A program made the translations under genes and the position numbers. The notes below the pieces were generated by a model, which saw only the letters and a list, made by a program, of their open reading frames with translations, made no database searches and was not told where the DNA came from. From NCBI GenBank assembly GCA_031262285.1, contig JAISHZ010000138.1, forward strand, positions 1-5,557: a stretch of DNA of 5,557 nucleotides, given 5' to 3'. Shown here in pieces: positions 1 through 5,012 of this stretch (positions within the stretch are counted from its first letter, which is position 1; every line of letters begins with the position of its first letter). Source of the stretch: Lachnospiraceae bacterium. Its GTDB lineage: Bacteria > Bacillota_A > Clostridia > Lachnospirales > Lachnospiraceae.

Positions 1-110
1 CTTGGTCTCATCTCCACAGAACGTATAACACCCAAAACTCCCCTCGGCCCTATGCGGTTCTGTGCATCGATTGGCTATAATCGTAGATTGGCGAACCCGT
101 GAATGGTAAC
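1..110. other. Left-edge stretch without an identifiable gene
   Basis: No convincing gene is visible. A plus-strand frame is open from base 1 to a TGA at 100-102 (33 codons), and a minus-strand frame is also open, but neither gives a recognisable protein and both could be chance. A TATAAT at 76-81 has no matching -35 element 17 bases upstream. The stretch ends where similarity to the region downstream of the intact AKR gene begins (111 corresponds to 1439). It may hold the end of a gene lying outside the window. Confidence 0.4.
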
Positions 111-326
111 GCGTGCTGTATTGCTCCGCCCGGTTCATAAGGATACGCTATTTATCGTGCGTTGTTTCGTGTTCACTTACGCAATCTACCTTGTTAAGCA
201 ACTTATGTAATTGTTTCAAGTCTTCTTCCGGTAAAAGGGGGGACTTGAATAGCGCGTAGATTATCCGACAGATGTGCCGGATTACCCGTGCCGGTCAGTG
301 TGACGCTGATCCCCGGTGGATGATCG
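111..326. repeat. Direct repeat, copy 1 (AKR 3' end and downstream)
   Basis: Bases 111-326 match 1439-1653 with scattered substitutions and one extra base in copy 1. The shared part includes the right arm of the hairpin downstream of the AKR gene, the intergenic sequence and about 50 C-terminal AKR codons. The left arm of that hairpin is missing here, so the repeat boundary falls inside the hairpin loop. The same orientation shows this was a direct duplication. Confidence 0.9.
148..326 (-). pseudogene. Aldo/keto reductase 3' remnant (copy 1)
   Basis: This minus-strand fragment matches the C-terminus of the intact AKR encoded at 1494-2423, including the stretch GISVTLTGTGNPAHLSDNLR, which is identical. 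One extra base in the A/G run near 233-243 shifts the frame. Downstream of it the AKR tail is still readable in another frame (VDCVS), but the original stop is changed and the frame runs on to a TAG at 148-150. Upstream, homology stops at about 326, where the sequence jumps directly into the upstream flank of the AKR gene; about 250 N-terminal codons, including all catalytic residues, are deleted. An open frame of 66 codons across this junction (203-403) is a chimera of coding remnant and promoter flank. It is not expected to make an enzyme. Confidence 0.85.
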
Positions 327-385
327 TAATACCGCAAAGTATTCACTGCAAACATAACGGATTTTGCTTTACCTAACAAAAAATT
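326..385. repeat. AKR upstream flank, copy 1 (partial)
   Basis: The segment starting ACCGCAAAGTATTCACTGCA at 331 is nearly the same as 2529-2578 upstream of the intact AKR and resembles 4350-4401 upstream of the HD gene. Here only the distal part of the flank remains: the -35-like CTGCAA is kept but the proximal part with the -10 and the ribosome binding site is gone. It ends just before the promoter of the winged-helix regulator gene. Confidence 0.75.
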
Positions 386-396
386 GAAAGTTACAC

Positions 397-425
397 TTGA
401 CAAATATTTCGAAAAGCGATATTAT
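397..425 (+). promoter_or_regulatory. Sigma-A-type promoter of the winged-helix regulator gene
   Basis: TTGACA at 397-402, a 17-base spacer and TATTAT at 420-425 form a near-consensus promoter (11 of 12 bases). Transcription would start near 432, about 45 bases before the ATG at 478. The presence of the promoter inside the upstream extension of the reading frame (a TTG at 397) argues that the extension is not translated. Confidence 0.85.
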
Positions 426-430
426 GCATA

Positions 431-444
431 TACGTAATTACGTA
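431..444. promoter_or_regulatory. Palindromic operator candidate
   Basis: TACGTAATTACGTA is a perfect 14-base palindrome made of two TACGTA halves separated by AT. It lies six bases after the -10 box and covers the predicted transcription start. Binding there by a dimeric winged-helix protein would block the promoter, so autorepression by the product of the gene at 478 is the simplest reading. This role is inferred from position and symmetry only. Confidence 0.55.
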
Positions 445-464
445 AATAAATACAAACAAAATTT

Positions 465-470
465 AAGGAG
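465..470 (+). promoter_or_regulatory. Ribosome binding site deciding the start at 478
   Basis: AAGGAG lies seven bases before the ATG at 478-480. No such site precedes the upstream in-frame TTG at 397 or the ATG at 424, so this fixes the start. Confidence 0.85.
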
Positions 471-477
471 AAAAACA

Positions 478-1164
478 ATGAGTCGTGACTATGATGCAGA
501 GATTGACGCTCTGCGAAACGAAATCGAAAATTTAACCAATTTGGTGAAATCTGCGCTTCAAAACGCAGTCGGCACCGGAACTTTCAATCAACCTTTCCCG
601 GCAGACAAAAGCCCTAAGAAACCGGAAAGCGCTGAGAATCTACCCACTCATGCAGTTGAAGTGATGTATAATATGCATCCGGATAATCGCTTATCTGATT
701 TAATGGTGGAAATGTGCGACGATGTTAACGCAAACAGTGGAACCGGTCGTGTGACATATTTTGGTGTATTTGCGTCCGGTGACGGTGACAATTGCAGACA
801 ATCTAATTGGATTAGAAAATCAGTGAAAACCGACGAATTGTTGAAGTGCATTGATAGCGGCGATGCTGTTAAGGTACTTAATTGTATCAACAGCCAAGAG
901 CGCCTCAACTTGTTACTCGCGATCCTTCGGCAGCAAAGCACTGTCGCACAATTGACTGAGAAACTCGGCGCAAGTTCCTCAGGTCAAATTTATCATCATC
1001 TCAGACCGCTTCTTGCTGCTGACTTGATCAAAGAAGACGATAAGCAAAGAGGGTTGTATTATGTTGTGCCGCATCGGGTGCAAGGTATCATCATGCTACT
1101 TGTTGGGATCTGTGATATGCTTGACACAGCATATACGCAAGGTAGTTGGGAAGAAACGGAATAA
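478..1164 (+). CDS. Winged-helix (ArsR-like) transcriptional regulator
   Basis: The protein has 228 residues. Residues 1-30 are charged and heptad-like (a probable coiled coil), 31-60 form a Pro/Lys-rich linker, and 90-125 contain a Gly-rich segment (VTYFGVFASGDGDN) followed by a Trp. Residues 138-200 form an ArsR-like winged helix: helices QERLNLLLAIL and TVAQLTEKL, a recognition helix SSSGQIYHHLRPLLAADLI and a wing ending GLYYVV. The Gly-rich module before an ArsR-type domain is seen in a group of larger regulators in Gram-positive bacteria, mostly of unknown signal. No CxC-type metal site of classical ArsR sensors is seen. It has its own promoter, a palindromic operator candidate and a hairpin behind it, so it is probably a single-gene, autoregulated unit. 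The neighbouring AKR locus is a possible target, but this is a guess. The DNA-binding role is fairly sure; the ligand is unknown. Confidence 0.85.
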   Translation: MSRDYDAEIDALRNEIENLTNLVKSALQNAVGTGTFNQPFPADKSPKKPESAENLPTHAVEVMYNMHPDNRLSDLMVEMCDDVNANSGTGRVTYFGVFASGDGDNCRQSNWIRKSVKTDELLKCIDSGDAVKVLNCINSQERLNLLLAILRQQSTVAQLTEKLGASSSGQIYHHLRPLLAADLIKEDDKQRGLYYVVPHRVQGIIMLLVGICDMLDTAYTQGSWEETE

Positions 1165-1186
1165 CTTTCTCACCTCGTATTTTTCA

Positions 1187-1238
1187 TGTCAAAAGGTCAT
1201 GTGTTGTCTGCTAACAGCCAACACGTGACCTTTTGACA
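1187..1238 (+). terminator. Long hairpin after the regulator gene
   Basis: Arms at 1187-1206 and 1219-1238 pair over 20 base pairs with a single G-U wobble, around a 12-base loop that can itself fold (GCT/AGC). It starts 22 bases after the stop codon. The right arm contains TTTT, but there is no T-run after the stem on either strand, so it is not a textbook intrinsic terminator. It may end transcription, protect the mRNA 3' end, or be a binding site. Confidence 0.6.
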
Positions 1239-1427
1239 CTCAAGCACTTATTATGGCCTTTCATTGGCGAATGTCAAACTGTTTCAGGAGAATTTCATGT
1301 ATTTCGTGATCGTCATCATAAATCGATCGGTTTTATGGACGTGGAGTCACTCATATAACACATTGAACCGGAGTTGGAGCAGGGTAGACCGAAGATTCTC
1401 ATAGAGTAAGATCTTATCTGCTACGTC
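1239..1427. other. Intergenic stretch between convergent genes
   Basis: Little can be assigned. A 35-codon plus-strand frame (ATG at 1297, TAG at 1402-1404, starting MYFVIVIINRSV) is preceded by AGGAG at 1286-1290 with six bases of spacing. It has no recognisable domain and no promoter, so it is not called as a gene. No other repeats or RNA genes were seen. Confidence 0.35.
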
Positions 1428-1463
1428 AACCGGGCGGAGCGTGCCGTATTGTTCCGCCCGGTT
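1428..1463 (-). terminator. GC-rich hairpin after the AKR gene
   Basis: AACCGGGCGGA (1428-1438) pairs perfectly with TCCGCCCGGTT (1453-1463) over 11 base pairs with a 14-base loop. It lies about 30 bases beyond the AKR stop codon. There is only a short TT at the end of the stem and no T-run, so termination strength is uncertain. Copy 1 of the repeat keeps only the right arm. Confidence 0.5.
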
Positions 1464-1653
1464 CATAAGGATACGCTATTTATCGTGCGTTGTTTATTGT
1501 CCACTTACGCAATCTACCTTGCTAAACAGCTTATGTAATTGTTTCAAGGCTTCTTCCGGTAAAGGAGGGGCTTGAATAGCGCGTAGATTATCCGACAGAT
1601 GTGCCGGATTACCCGTACCGGTCAGTGTGACGCTGATCCCCAGTGCATGATTG
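1439..1653. repeat. Direct repeat, copy 2 (AKR 3' end and downstream)
   Basis: This is the counterpart of 111-326, and spans the last part of the intact AKR gene and its downstream sequence up to the loop of the GC-rich hairpin. Confidence 0.9.
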
Positions 1654-2423
1654 CAGAAGCGATAGGCAGCTTCCGGTAATGTCGCGGCGATCCCCTGTTC
1701 TAGGAGGAAGTCCAAGGTATGCGCATCAAGCTCACTCGATACTTGACCACATTCGATCATCCGCGTGAAGGTCGCTTGCAACGTGGCAGGGTCGTGTAAT
1801 GCCTGACGTACCGCAAACATACACAGTACACCGATATTGTTTTGAACAGCCAGTGGTAGCACACTGTCTGCAGCGGATGGATTCAACATATTATAACCCG
1901 TCATGATTACATCAAATAGATTGTCGGGTAGGACTACTTTTAGCATCTCGTGGGAGGTATCCACTATGAATTGCTCTGTTACACCGAGGAAGCGGATTTT
2001 GCCTTGCTCCTTTGCGCGAAGCATCACCGGAACTAAGACATTTTTCGCATAATCATAGTCGGGGCGATTGAGCGCGTGAATGTGATATACGTCAATATAA
2101 TCGGTGCGCAGCAAACGCAGACTCTCTTCTAGATAAGATTCCAACTGTTTGGGAGTGATAAGCCCTTGATCCGTCTTGTATGGAAATTTGGTGGACAGCA
2201 CATAGCGATCACGTGCGATCCCTTGCAATCCGATACCCACCGCTTCTTGTGTTCCATAAACCGTAGCGGTATCAAAGAAGTTCACGCCAAGGTCATAGGC
2301 TGTCCGCACCATTTTTGCTGCGTGATCAACACCCTTTTCGATTCCAATCCGACTAAACCCACCGCACCCTAAGCCAGCCACAGTGACACGAAGTCCGGTA
2401 CGTCCAAGCAATCTTGTTTGCAT
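1494..2423 (-). CDS. Aldo/keto reductase
   Basis: This 309-residue protein is a full-length NAD(P)H-dependent oxidoreductase of the aldo/keto reductase superfamily, a cytosolic TIM barrel that reduces aldehydes or ketones. It opens with the typical strand and turn (RLLGRTGLRVTVAGLGCGGF). The catalytic tetrad is visible: Asp51 in FFDTATVYG, Tyr56, Lys79 in STKFPY and His116 in DYIDVYHIH. The C-terminal part has the expected cofactor-binding segment (ISVTLTGTGNPAHLSDNL, about 265-282). Substrate cannot be read from the sequence. The start was chosen at 2423 because AGGAGA lies nine bases upstream; an in-frame ATG at 2450 has no ribosome binding site. It is a single-gene unit on the minus strand, convergent with the regulator gene. 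Two decayed copies of the same gene lie at 148-326 and 3493-3558, so this is the survivor of a tandem family. Confidence 0.93.
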   Translation of the reverse strand: MQTRLLGRTGLRVTVAGLGCGGFSRIGIEKGVDHAAKMVRTAYDLGVNFFDTATVYGTQEAVGIGLQGIARDRYVLSTKFPYKTDQGLITPKQLESYLEESLRLLRTDYIDVYHIHALNRPDYDYAKNVLVPVMLRAKEQGKIRFLGVTEQFIVDTSHEMLKVVLPDNLFDVIMTGYNMLNPSAADSVLPLAVQNNIGVLCMFAVRQALHDPATLQATFTRMIECGQVSSELDAHTLDFLLEQGIAATLPEAAYRFCNHALGISVTLTGTGNPAHLSDNLRAIQAPPLPEEALKQLHKLFSKVDCVSGQ

Positions 2424-2432
2424 TTTTTGTTC

Positions 2433-2438
2433 TCTCCT
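2433..2438 (-). promoter_or_regulatory. Ribosome binding site deciding the AKR start
   Basis: On the minus strand AGGAGA precedes the ATG at 2421-2423 by nine bases. It lies inside the longer reading frame that begins at 2450, which makes the inner start the real one. Confidence 0.8.
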
Positions 2439-2495
2439 TTTGTTTTGCATACTGTTTGTGATTTCTCATAAAGCTTATTTTCAAAATTCTATATT

Positions 2496-2510
2496 TTCAT
2501 GAACGATGAA
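2496..2510. promoter_or_regulatory. Inverted repeat in the shared flank (operator candidate)
   Basis: TTCAT-GAACG-ATGAA is a five-base inverted repeat inside the block that is identical in front of both the AKR and the HD genes (second copy at 4331-4345). It lies just downstream of the promoter candidate. Conservation while neighbouring bases differ hints at a regulatory role; which protein binds is unknown. Confidence 0.35.
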
Positions 2511-2520
2511 TGCTATCAAG

Positions 2521-2549
2521 ATAGTAACACCGCAAAGTATTCACTGCAA
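2521..2549 (-). promoter_or_regulatory. Promoter candidate of the AKR gene
   Basis: On the minus strand TTGCAG (2544-2549), a 17-base spacer and TACTAT (2521-2526) resemble a weak sigma-A promoter. The same arrangement with a 16-base spacer occurs at 4345-4372 before the HD gene. Transcription would begin near 2514, giving a 5' leader of about 90 bases. The match to consensus is modest. Confidence 0.4.
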
Positions 2550-2578
2550 GCATAATAGATGTTGATTTACATAGTTAC

Positions 2579-2713
2579 AATTCATGTGGTCATTAATTAC
2601 GCGTTCGCTGATCTAAATTGAAAGGCAGTCTAACCCGGACGAACCGAAAGAGTAGGGTGACAGTTTAGGTTGATAAGCCAAAGAACTTGGTTGCTTCTTA
2701 TTTACAAAATTCA
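2579..2713. other. Intergenic stretch before hicAB
   Basis: No gene is seen. A weak, imperfect hairpin (around 2677-2700, CCAA/TTGG core) is the only structure. Together with the AKR flank to its left it makes the divergent spacer between the AKR and hicAB. Confidence 0.35.
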
Positions 2714-2742
2714 TTGCACAATACGCTTGAAATGCGTATAAT
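2714..2742 (+). promoter_or_regulatory. Promoter of hicAB with an overlapping inverted repeat
   Basis: TATAAT at 2737-2742 lies 17 bases after a weaker -35, TTGCAC (2714-2719). The inverted repeat ATACGC-N7-GCGTAT (2721-2726 and 2734-2739) covers the spacer and the first half of the -10. HicB proteins with a ribbon-helix-helix or helix-turn-helix domain repress their own operon by binding such repeats, so this is the likely HicB operator. Confidence 0.7.
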
Positions 2743-2764
2743 TGAGATGACAGGAGAACAGCAT

Positions 2765-2936
2765 ATGAAAAGAAGAGTTCTTATAAAGCTGCTTGAAACC
2801 AAGGGTTGGTACTTAAAACGTAAACGGTGGAGAACACGATATATATACAAATGGGAAAGAAACAGAGGCGATTCCCAGACACAAGGAATTGAACGAAAGC
2901 TTAGCACAAGCGATTATCAAGAGGCAAGGACTATAA
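2765..2936 (+). pseudogene. hicA: HicA mRNA interferase toxin, frameshifted
   Basis: HicA toxins are small double-stranded-RNA-binding-fold ribonucleases that cleave mRNA. The ATG at 2765 has AGGAGA (2752-2757) seven bases upstream. The first 19 codons read MKRRVLIKLLETKGWYLKR, a normal HicA start. One extra A in AAA at 2822-2824 then breaks the frame. Reading on one base later restores a typical HicA: NGGEHDIYTNG with the catalytic His, then EAIPRHKELNE and LAQAIIKRQGL, ending at TAA 2934-2936 (56 codons in all, the normal size). As written, translation instead runs in the wrong frame to 3043, overlapping the start of hicB, and lacks the catalytic His. Either the toxin is inactivated or the extra A is a sequencing error. 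Programmed frameshifting is possible, but no slippery run is seen. Confidence 0.88.
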
Positions 2937-2969
2937 GGCAATCAAACAACAAGAATTGGAGGAAAGGTT

Positions 2970-3347
2970 ATGTTAAAAGCGTATCCTATCATTATGACAC
3001 AGACAGAGAATGGCTATATGGTTACGTTGTCGGATTTTTGTAGAAATACACAAGGGTATGACATGGCACATGCAATTTATATGGCGCGGGATGCAATAGG
3101 GATGTTAGGTATGGATATGTTGGAGGATGGGAAGACACCGCCTGAACCCGGTACCGTATATTATAAACTCGGAGATGGCGATATTATAACTTATGTTGAT
3201 GTTGACATAGAAGAATACAAAAACAAATTTTATAATCGCTCTGTCAAGAAAAACTGCACAATTCCATATTGGCTAAGCGTAGAAGCAGATAAGCGAGCAG
3301 TCAATTATTCAAAAGTCCTACAACATGCGTTAGAAGAGCTAGTATAA
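2970..3347 (+). CDS. hicB: HicB antitoxin
   Basis: This 125-residue protein has the two-part structure of HicB antitoxins. Residues 1-60 are the partial RNase-H-like fold that covers HicA (AYPIIMTQTENGYMVTLSDF, then ARDAIGMLGMDMLEDG and PPEPG). Residues 95-125 form a probable ribbon-helix-helix DNA-binding tail (CTIPYWLSVEADKR, YSKVLQHALEEL). GGAGG at 2958-2962 lies seven bases before the ATG. It starts 33 bases after the hicA stop and should share its transcript. It would neutralise HicA and repress the promoter at 2714-2742. With hicA broken, it may now act as a free-standing antitoxin or simple repressor. Confidence 0.92.
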   Translation: MLKAYPIIMTQTENGYMVTLSDFCRNTQGYDMAHAIYMARDAIGMLGMDMLEDGKTPPEPGTVYYKLGDGDIITYVDVDIEEYKNKFYNRSVKKNCTIPYWLSVEADKRAVNYSKVLQHALEELV

Positions 3348-3492
3348 CGTTTTCGAATTAGCTGGACGAATACCGAATCCTATGAAGGAGCGATAACGTA
3401 TACAATTTTTCGGTTTTCTTCTGATATATTTGTTTTTGTATTAAGTCCAGATAAATGCAAATCTCTGTACCAGTCAAAGTATCTTGAGATTT
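3348..3492. other. Spacer after hicB, no clear gene
   Basis: No terminator hairpin with a T-run was found behind hicB. On the minus strand a 38-codon frame (GTG at 3494-3496, TAG near 3381) encodes an unrecognised peptide (starting KISRYFDWYRDLHLSGLNT after the start) without a ribosome binding site. It could be a gene remnant but is not called. Confidence 0.3.
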
Positions 3493-3558
3493 TCACTGTT
3501 TACTCACGCAATTCACCTTATCCAACAGCATTTGTAATTGTTACAAAGATACCGGCAA
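3493..3558 (-). pseudogene. Aldo/keto reductase 3' remnant (copy 3)
   Basis: Read on the minus strand, this segment gives LPVSL, a stop, then QLQMLLDKVNCVSKQ and TGA (3493-3495). The intact AKR ends LPEEALKQLHKLFSKVDCVSGQ and a stop, so the end of a third, more diverged AKR copy is preserved, with an internal stop and a one-codon gap. Nothing of the rest of the gene is left; the HD-domain gene occupies the place where the AKR body would be. It is more diverged than copy 1, so it probably decayed earlier. Confidence 0.75.
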
Positions 3559-3586
3559 ATACACCAAACACCGTGAATTTGCCGGT
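3551..3586 (-). terminator. Hairpin after the HD gene
   Basis: ACCGGCAAAT (3551-3560) pairs perfectly with ATTTGCCGGT (3577-3586) across a 16-base loop, about 57 bases beyond the HD stop. On the minus strand it is followed by ATCTTTGT, a poor T-run. It may act as a weak terminator. Its left arm overlaps the start of the AKR remnant. Confidence 0.45.
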
Positions 3587-3643
3587 CGCGCCGGACTGGC
3601 TACTCATTATGCGTTTCTGTCATTTCAGTATGATGAAATTCTC

Positions 3644-4255
3644 CTAATTGGGATACATCTCTCCGTTCGCTTCGGCTTTCAACCGTTCCCAAAACGCATT
3701 TTGATAATCTAATTTTTCCTCGCAAATACTCCGACTAAAATCGTAATTGATCAATTTTAGAATTTTGGTTTTGTAGTTGTAAATGTCTAGTTGTTCCCCG
3801 GCAAATTTCGATATATTGCCTTCGTGTCGCCAAGCCCGGTATGACAAGGAACACCAGATAAAATAGGTGCCATGATGGTCGAGTACATCTGCATCTTGAT
3901 GCAATTTCACCCAAGGACTGTATTCGCTGTGTCCACGGTCATCATGGTAACGTATGATTTCACAAATCTCATCCAATTCATCGGATGAACAAAAATCATG
4001 CAATGCTTCACGCGCCATGACAGCACCAAAACGTGCGTGTTCGGGTGATCCCTTTCCCATATCATGAAACCATCCTGCAACAGTAAGAATCTCATCATGG
4101 GAATCATCATTCGGGAATATCTGTTTTCGCAAATCAACAGCCAGTTTTGCTACGCGTTCACAATGAAAAAATGCATCGCCTAGTCCTCTGTCAGGGTGTT
4201 GGTATCTGTCCTGCATCAGTTGCGTCATGAGTTCTTTGATTTTATGTAAATCCAT
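3644..4255 (-). CDS. HD-domain phosphohydrolase
   Basis: This 203-residue protein belongs to the HD superfamily of metal-dependent phosphohydrolases (similar in layout to YedJ-type proteins). The metal ligands are visible: His31 (HCERVAKLA), His64-Asp65 (AGWFHDMGKG), a second-sphere His104 (IIRYHDD) and Asp121 or Asp123 (HQDADVLDHHG). Substrate is unknown; members act on nucleotides or related phosphoesters in the cytosol. The start at 4255 was chosen because AAGGATGG lies at the place where the AKR gene has its ribosome binding site in the shared leader; an in-frame ATG at 4285 (10 residues longer) has no such site. The spacing of 11-12 bases is a little long, so the upstream start cannot be fully excluded. 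Its upstream region is a copy of the AKR flank, so both genes may respond to the same signal. Confidence 0.85.
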   Translation of the reverse strand: MDLHKIKELMTQLMQDRYQHPDRGLGDAFFHCERVAKLAVDLRKQIFPNDDSHDEILTVAGWFHDMGKGSPEHARFGAVMAREALHDFCSSDELDEICEIIRYHDDRGHSEYSPWVKLHQDADVLDHHGTYFIWCSLSYRAWRHEGNISKFAGEQLDIYNYKTKILKLINYDFSRSICEEKLDYQNAFWERLKAEANGEMYPN

Positions 4256-4283
4256 AATGTTAACCCATCCTTTTTTGTTTTTC

Positions 4284-4401
4284 ATACTGTTTGTGATTTG
4301 TCATAAAGCCTAATTTCAAAATTCTATATTTTCATGAACGATGAATGTTATCCGTAAAAGTATTCACTGCAAGCATAACAGATGTTGAATTACCTAATTA
4401 A
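4284..4401. repeat. AKR-type upstream flank, copy 3
   Basis: This is nearly the same as 2449-2578 and lies in the same place relative to the HD gene as the other copy does to the AKR gene. It carries the same inverted repeat (4331-4345) and a promoter candidate. Its far end overlaps the last codon and stop of toxN, so toxN was joined directly to the outer edge of the repeat. Confidence 0.88.
4345..4372 (-). promoter_or_regulatory. Promoter candidate of the HD gene
   Basis: On the minus strand TTGCAG (4367-4372), a 16-base spacer and TAACAT (4345-4350) match the arrangement upstream of the AKR gene. It is weak against consensus. Confidence 0.35.
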
Positions 4402-4958
4402 AATGATACCTGTTCTGTCAAACTTTCTGGATGCGTAGGTTGCGCTTTCGATGATTTAGGCGTTACCTGTTGTGTGGCTCGATATAAGTCTGCTGCGGCT
4501 TCAAGTTTTGCAAAATCGCAATATAACTTTTCTTCAAAAGCGTTTGGGTGTTGTCTTCTTTGATATACATTATTGGCCTTTGCCGTCAACTCTGCAAAAT
4601 GATTTTGGCAGTAAATAAATTGCGACATAAGCTCTTTTCGCCTTGGTGAAGTGTTTATATCAAAAGAGATAAGCTGCTCCGATGGTATGGGTAGCATATT
4701 ATTTAGACCAACAAGACCGTATTTGCCGCCATCTATTTTAAATATATGTGGGTTGCTTTTTAATTTTTGATGTTCTGATCTAGGGTGTTCCATAGGAGCA
4801 AAATAGTTTTTCCCATTGACAGTGAGAACAACACCGATATATGGACGGTTTTCTGTGTAAGCATCTTGACGAGTAGCATTGTATTGAACCCTGATATCGA
4901 TGGTATGTAAGTATTTTATGTAATCGATATGGACTTTATAGAAACGTATTTTGGACAT
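4398..4958 (-). CDS. toxN: Type III toxin ToxN/AbiQ-family endoribonuclease
   Basis: This 186-residue protein is a ToxN/AbiQ-family toxin, a sequence-specific RNase held inactive by its own repeat RNA. Family features are clear: the N-terminal FYKVHIDYIKYLHTID (like FYxxxxxYIxYL in ToxN), RPYIGVVLTVNGKNYFAP in the barrel, the helix HQKLKSN, IFKIDGGKYG, and LNNMLPIP (85-92), the most typical family motif. The last 25 or so residues are a polar, Pro/Gln-rich tail. GGGAG at 4967-4971 precedes the ATG by eight bases. Directly upstream are a hairpin and the toxI repeats, the standard toxI-terminator-toxN order. In the position where characterised ToxN proteins have a Ser within a TSPK-like motif, this one reads EHPR (His58). 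Such systems act in abortive phage infection and in plasmid or island maintenance. Confidence 0.93.
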   Translation of the reverse strand: MSKIRFYKVHIDYIKYLHTIDIRVQYNATRQDAYTENRPYIGVVLTVNGKNYFAPMEHPRSEHQKLKSNPHIFKIDGGKYGLVGLNNMLPIPSEQLISFDINTSPRRKELMSQFIYCQNHFAELTAKANNVYQRRQHPNAFEEKLYCDFAKLEAAADLYRATQQVTPKSSKAQPTHPESLTEQVSF

Positions 4959-4980
4959 ATGTTCTTCTCCCTTACAAATA

Positions 4981-5007
4981 CAAGCGATGGGGGGAACCCA
5001 TCGCTTG
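4981..5007 (-). terminator. Leaky terminator between toxI and toxN
   Basis: CAAGCGATGGG (4981-4991) pairs perfectly with CCCATCGCTTG (4997-5007), 11 base pairs with a five-base loop. On the transcribed strand it is followed by TATTTGT, an imperfect T-run. In type III systems a terminator here keeps antitoxin RNA in excess over toxin mRNA while allowing some read-through, which fits this structure. It lies 5-6 bases after the last repeat and just before the toxN ribosome binding site. Confidence 0.85.
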
Positions 5008-5012
5008 CTGTA

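Larger units (their letters stand above)
2449..2578. repeat. AKR upstream flank, copy 2
   Basis: About 130 bases upstream of the AKR gene are nearly repeated at 4284-4401 upstream of the HD gene, with copy 3 lacking about ten bases around 2520-2532. The best-conserved part is the 34 bases starting TTTCAAAATTCTATATTTTC (2479 onward), identical in both. The distal part also occurs at 326-385. Confidence 0.88.

Noticed and set aside
76..81. TATAAT at the left edge
   Set aside because: No -35 element at the proper distance and no gene follows on the plus strand before 478, which has its own better promoter.
203..403. Minus-strand open frame of 66 codons
   Set aside because: It is a chimera of promoter flank and frameshifted AKR tail, with no catalytic residues; it is described as a pseudogene.
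648..941. Minus-strand frame inside the regulator gene
   Set aside because: It is a shadow of the plus-strand coding sequence, without its own start signals.
1286..1298. 13-base match AGGAGAATTTCAT between 1286-1298 and the complement of 3633-3645
   Set aside because: A 13-base match in a window of this size is within chance, and it contains a common ribosome-binding-site sequence.
1297..1404. 35-codon plus-strand frame with a fair ribosome binding site
   Set aside because: No promoter, no recognisable domain, and such frames are common by chance; kept only as a note on the intergenic stretch.
3381..3496. 38-codon minus-strand frame with a GTG start
   Set aside because: No ribosome binding site and no recognisable similarity; it overlaps the AKR remnant's stop and is probably chance.
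3907..4137. Second minus-strand frame inside the HD gene
   Set aside because: It is a frame-shifted shadow of the HD coding sequence, which carries the recognisable motifs.
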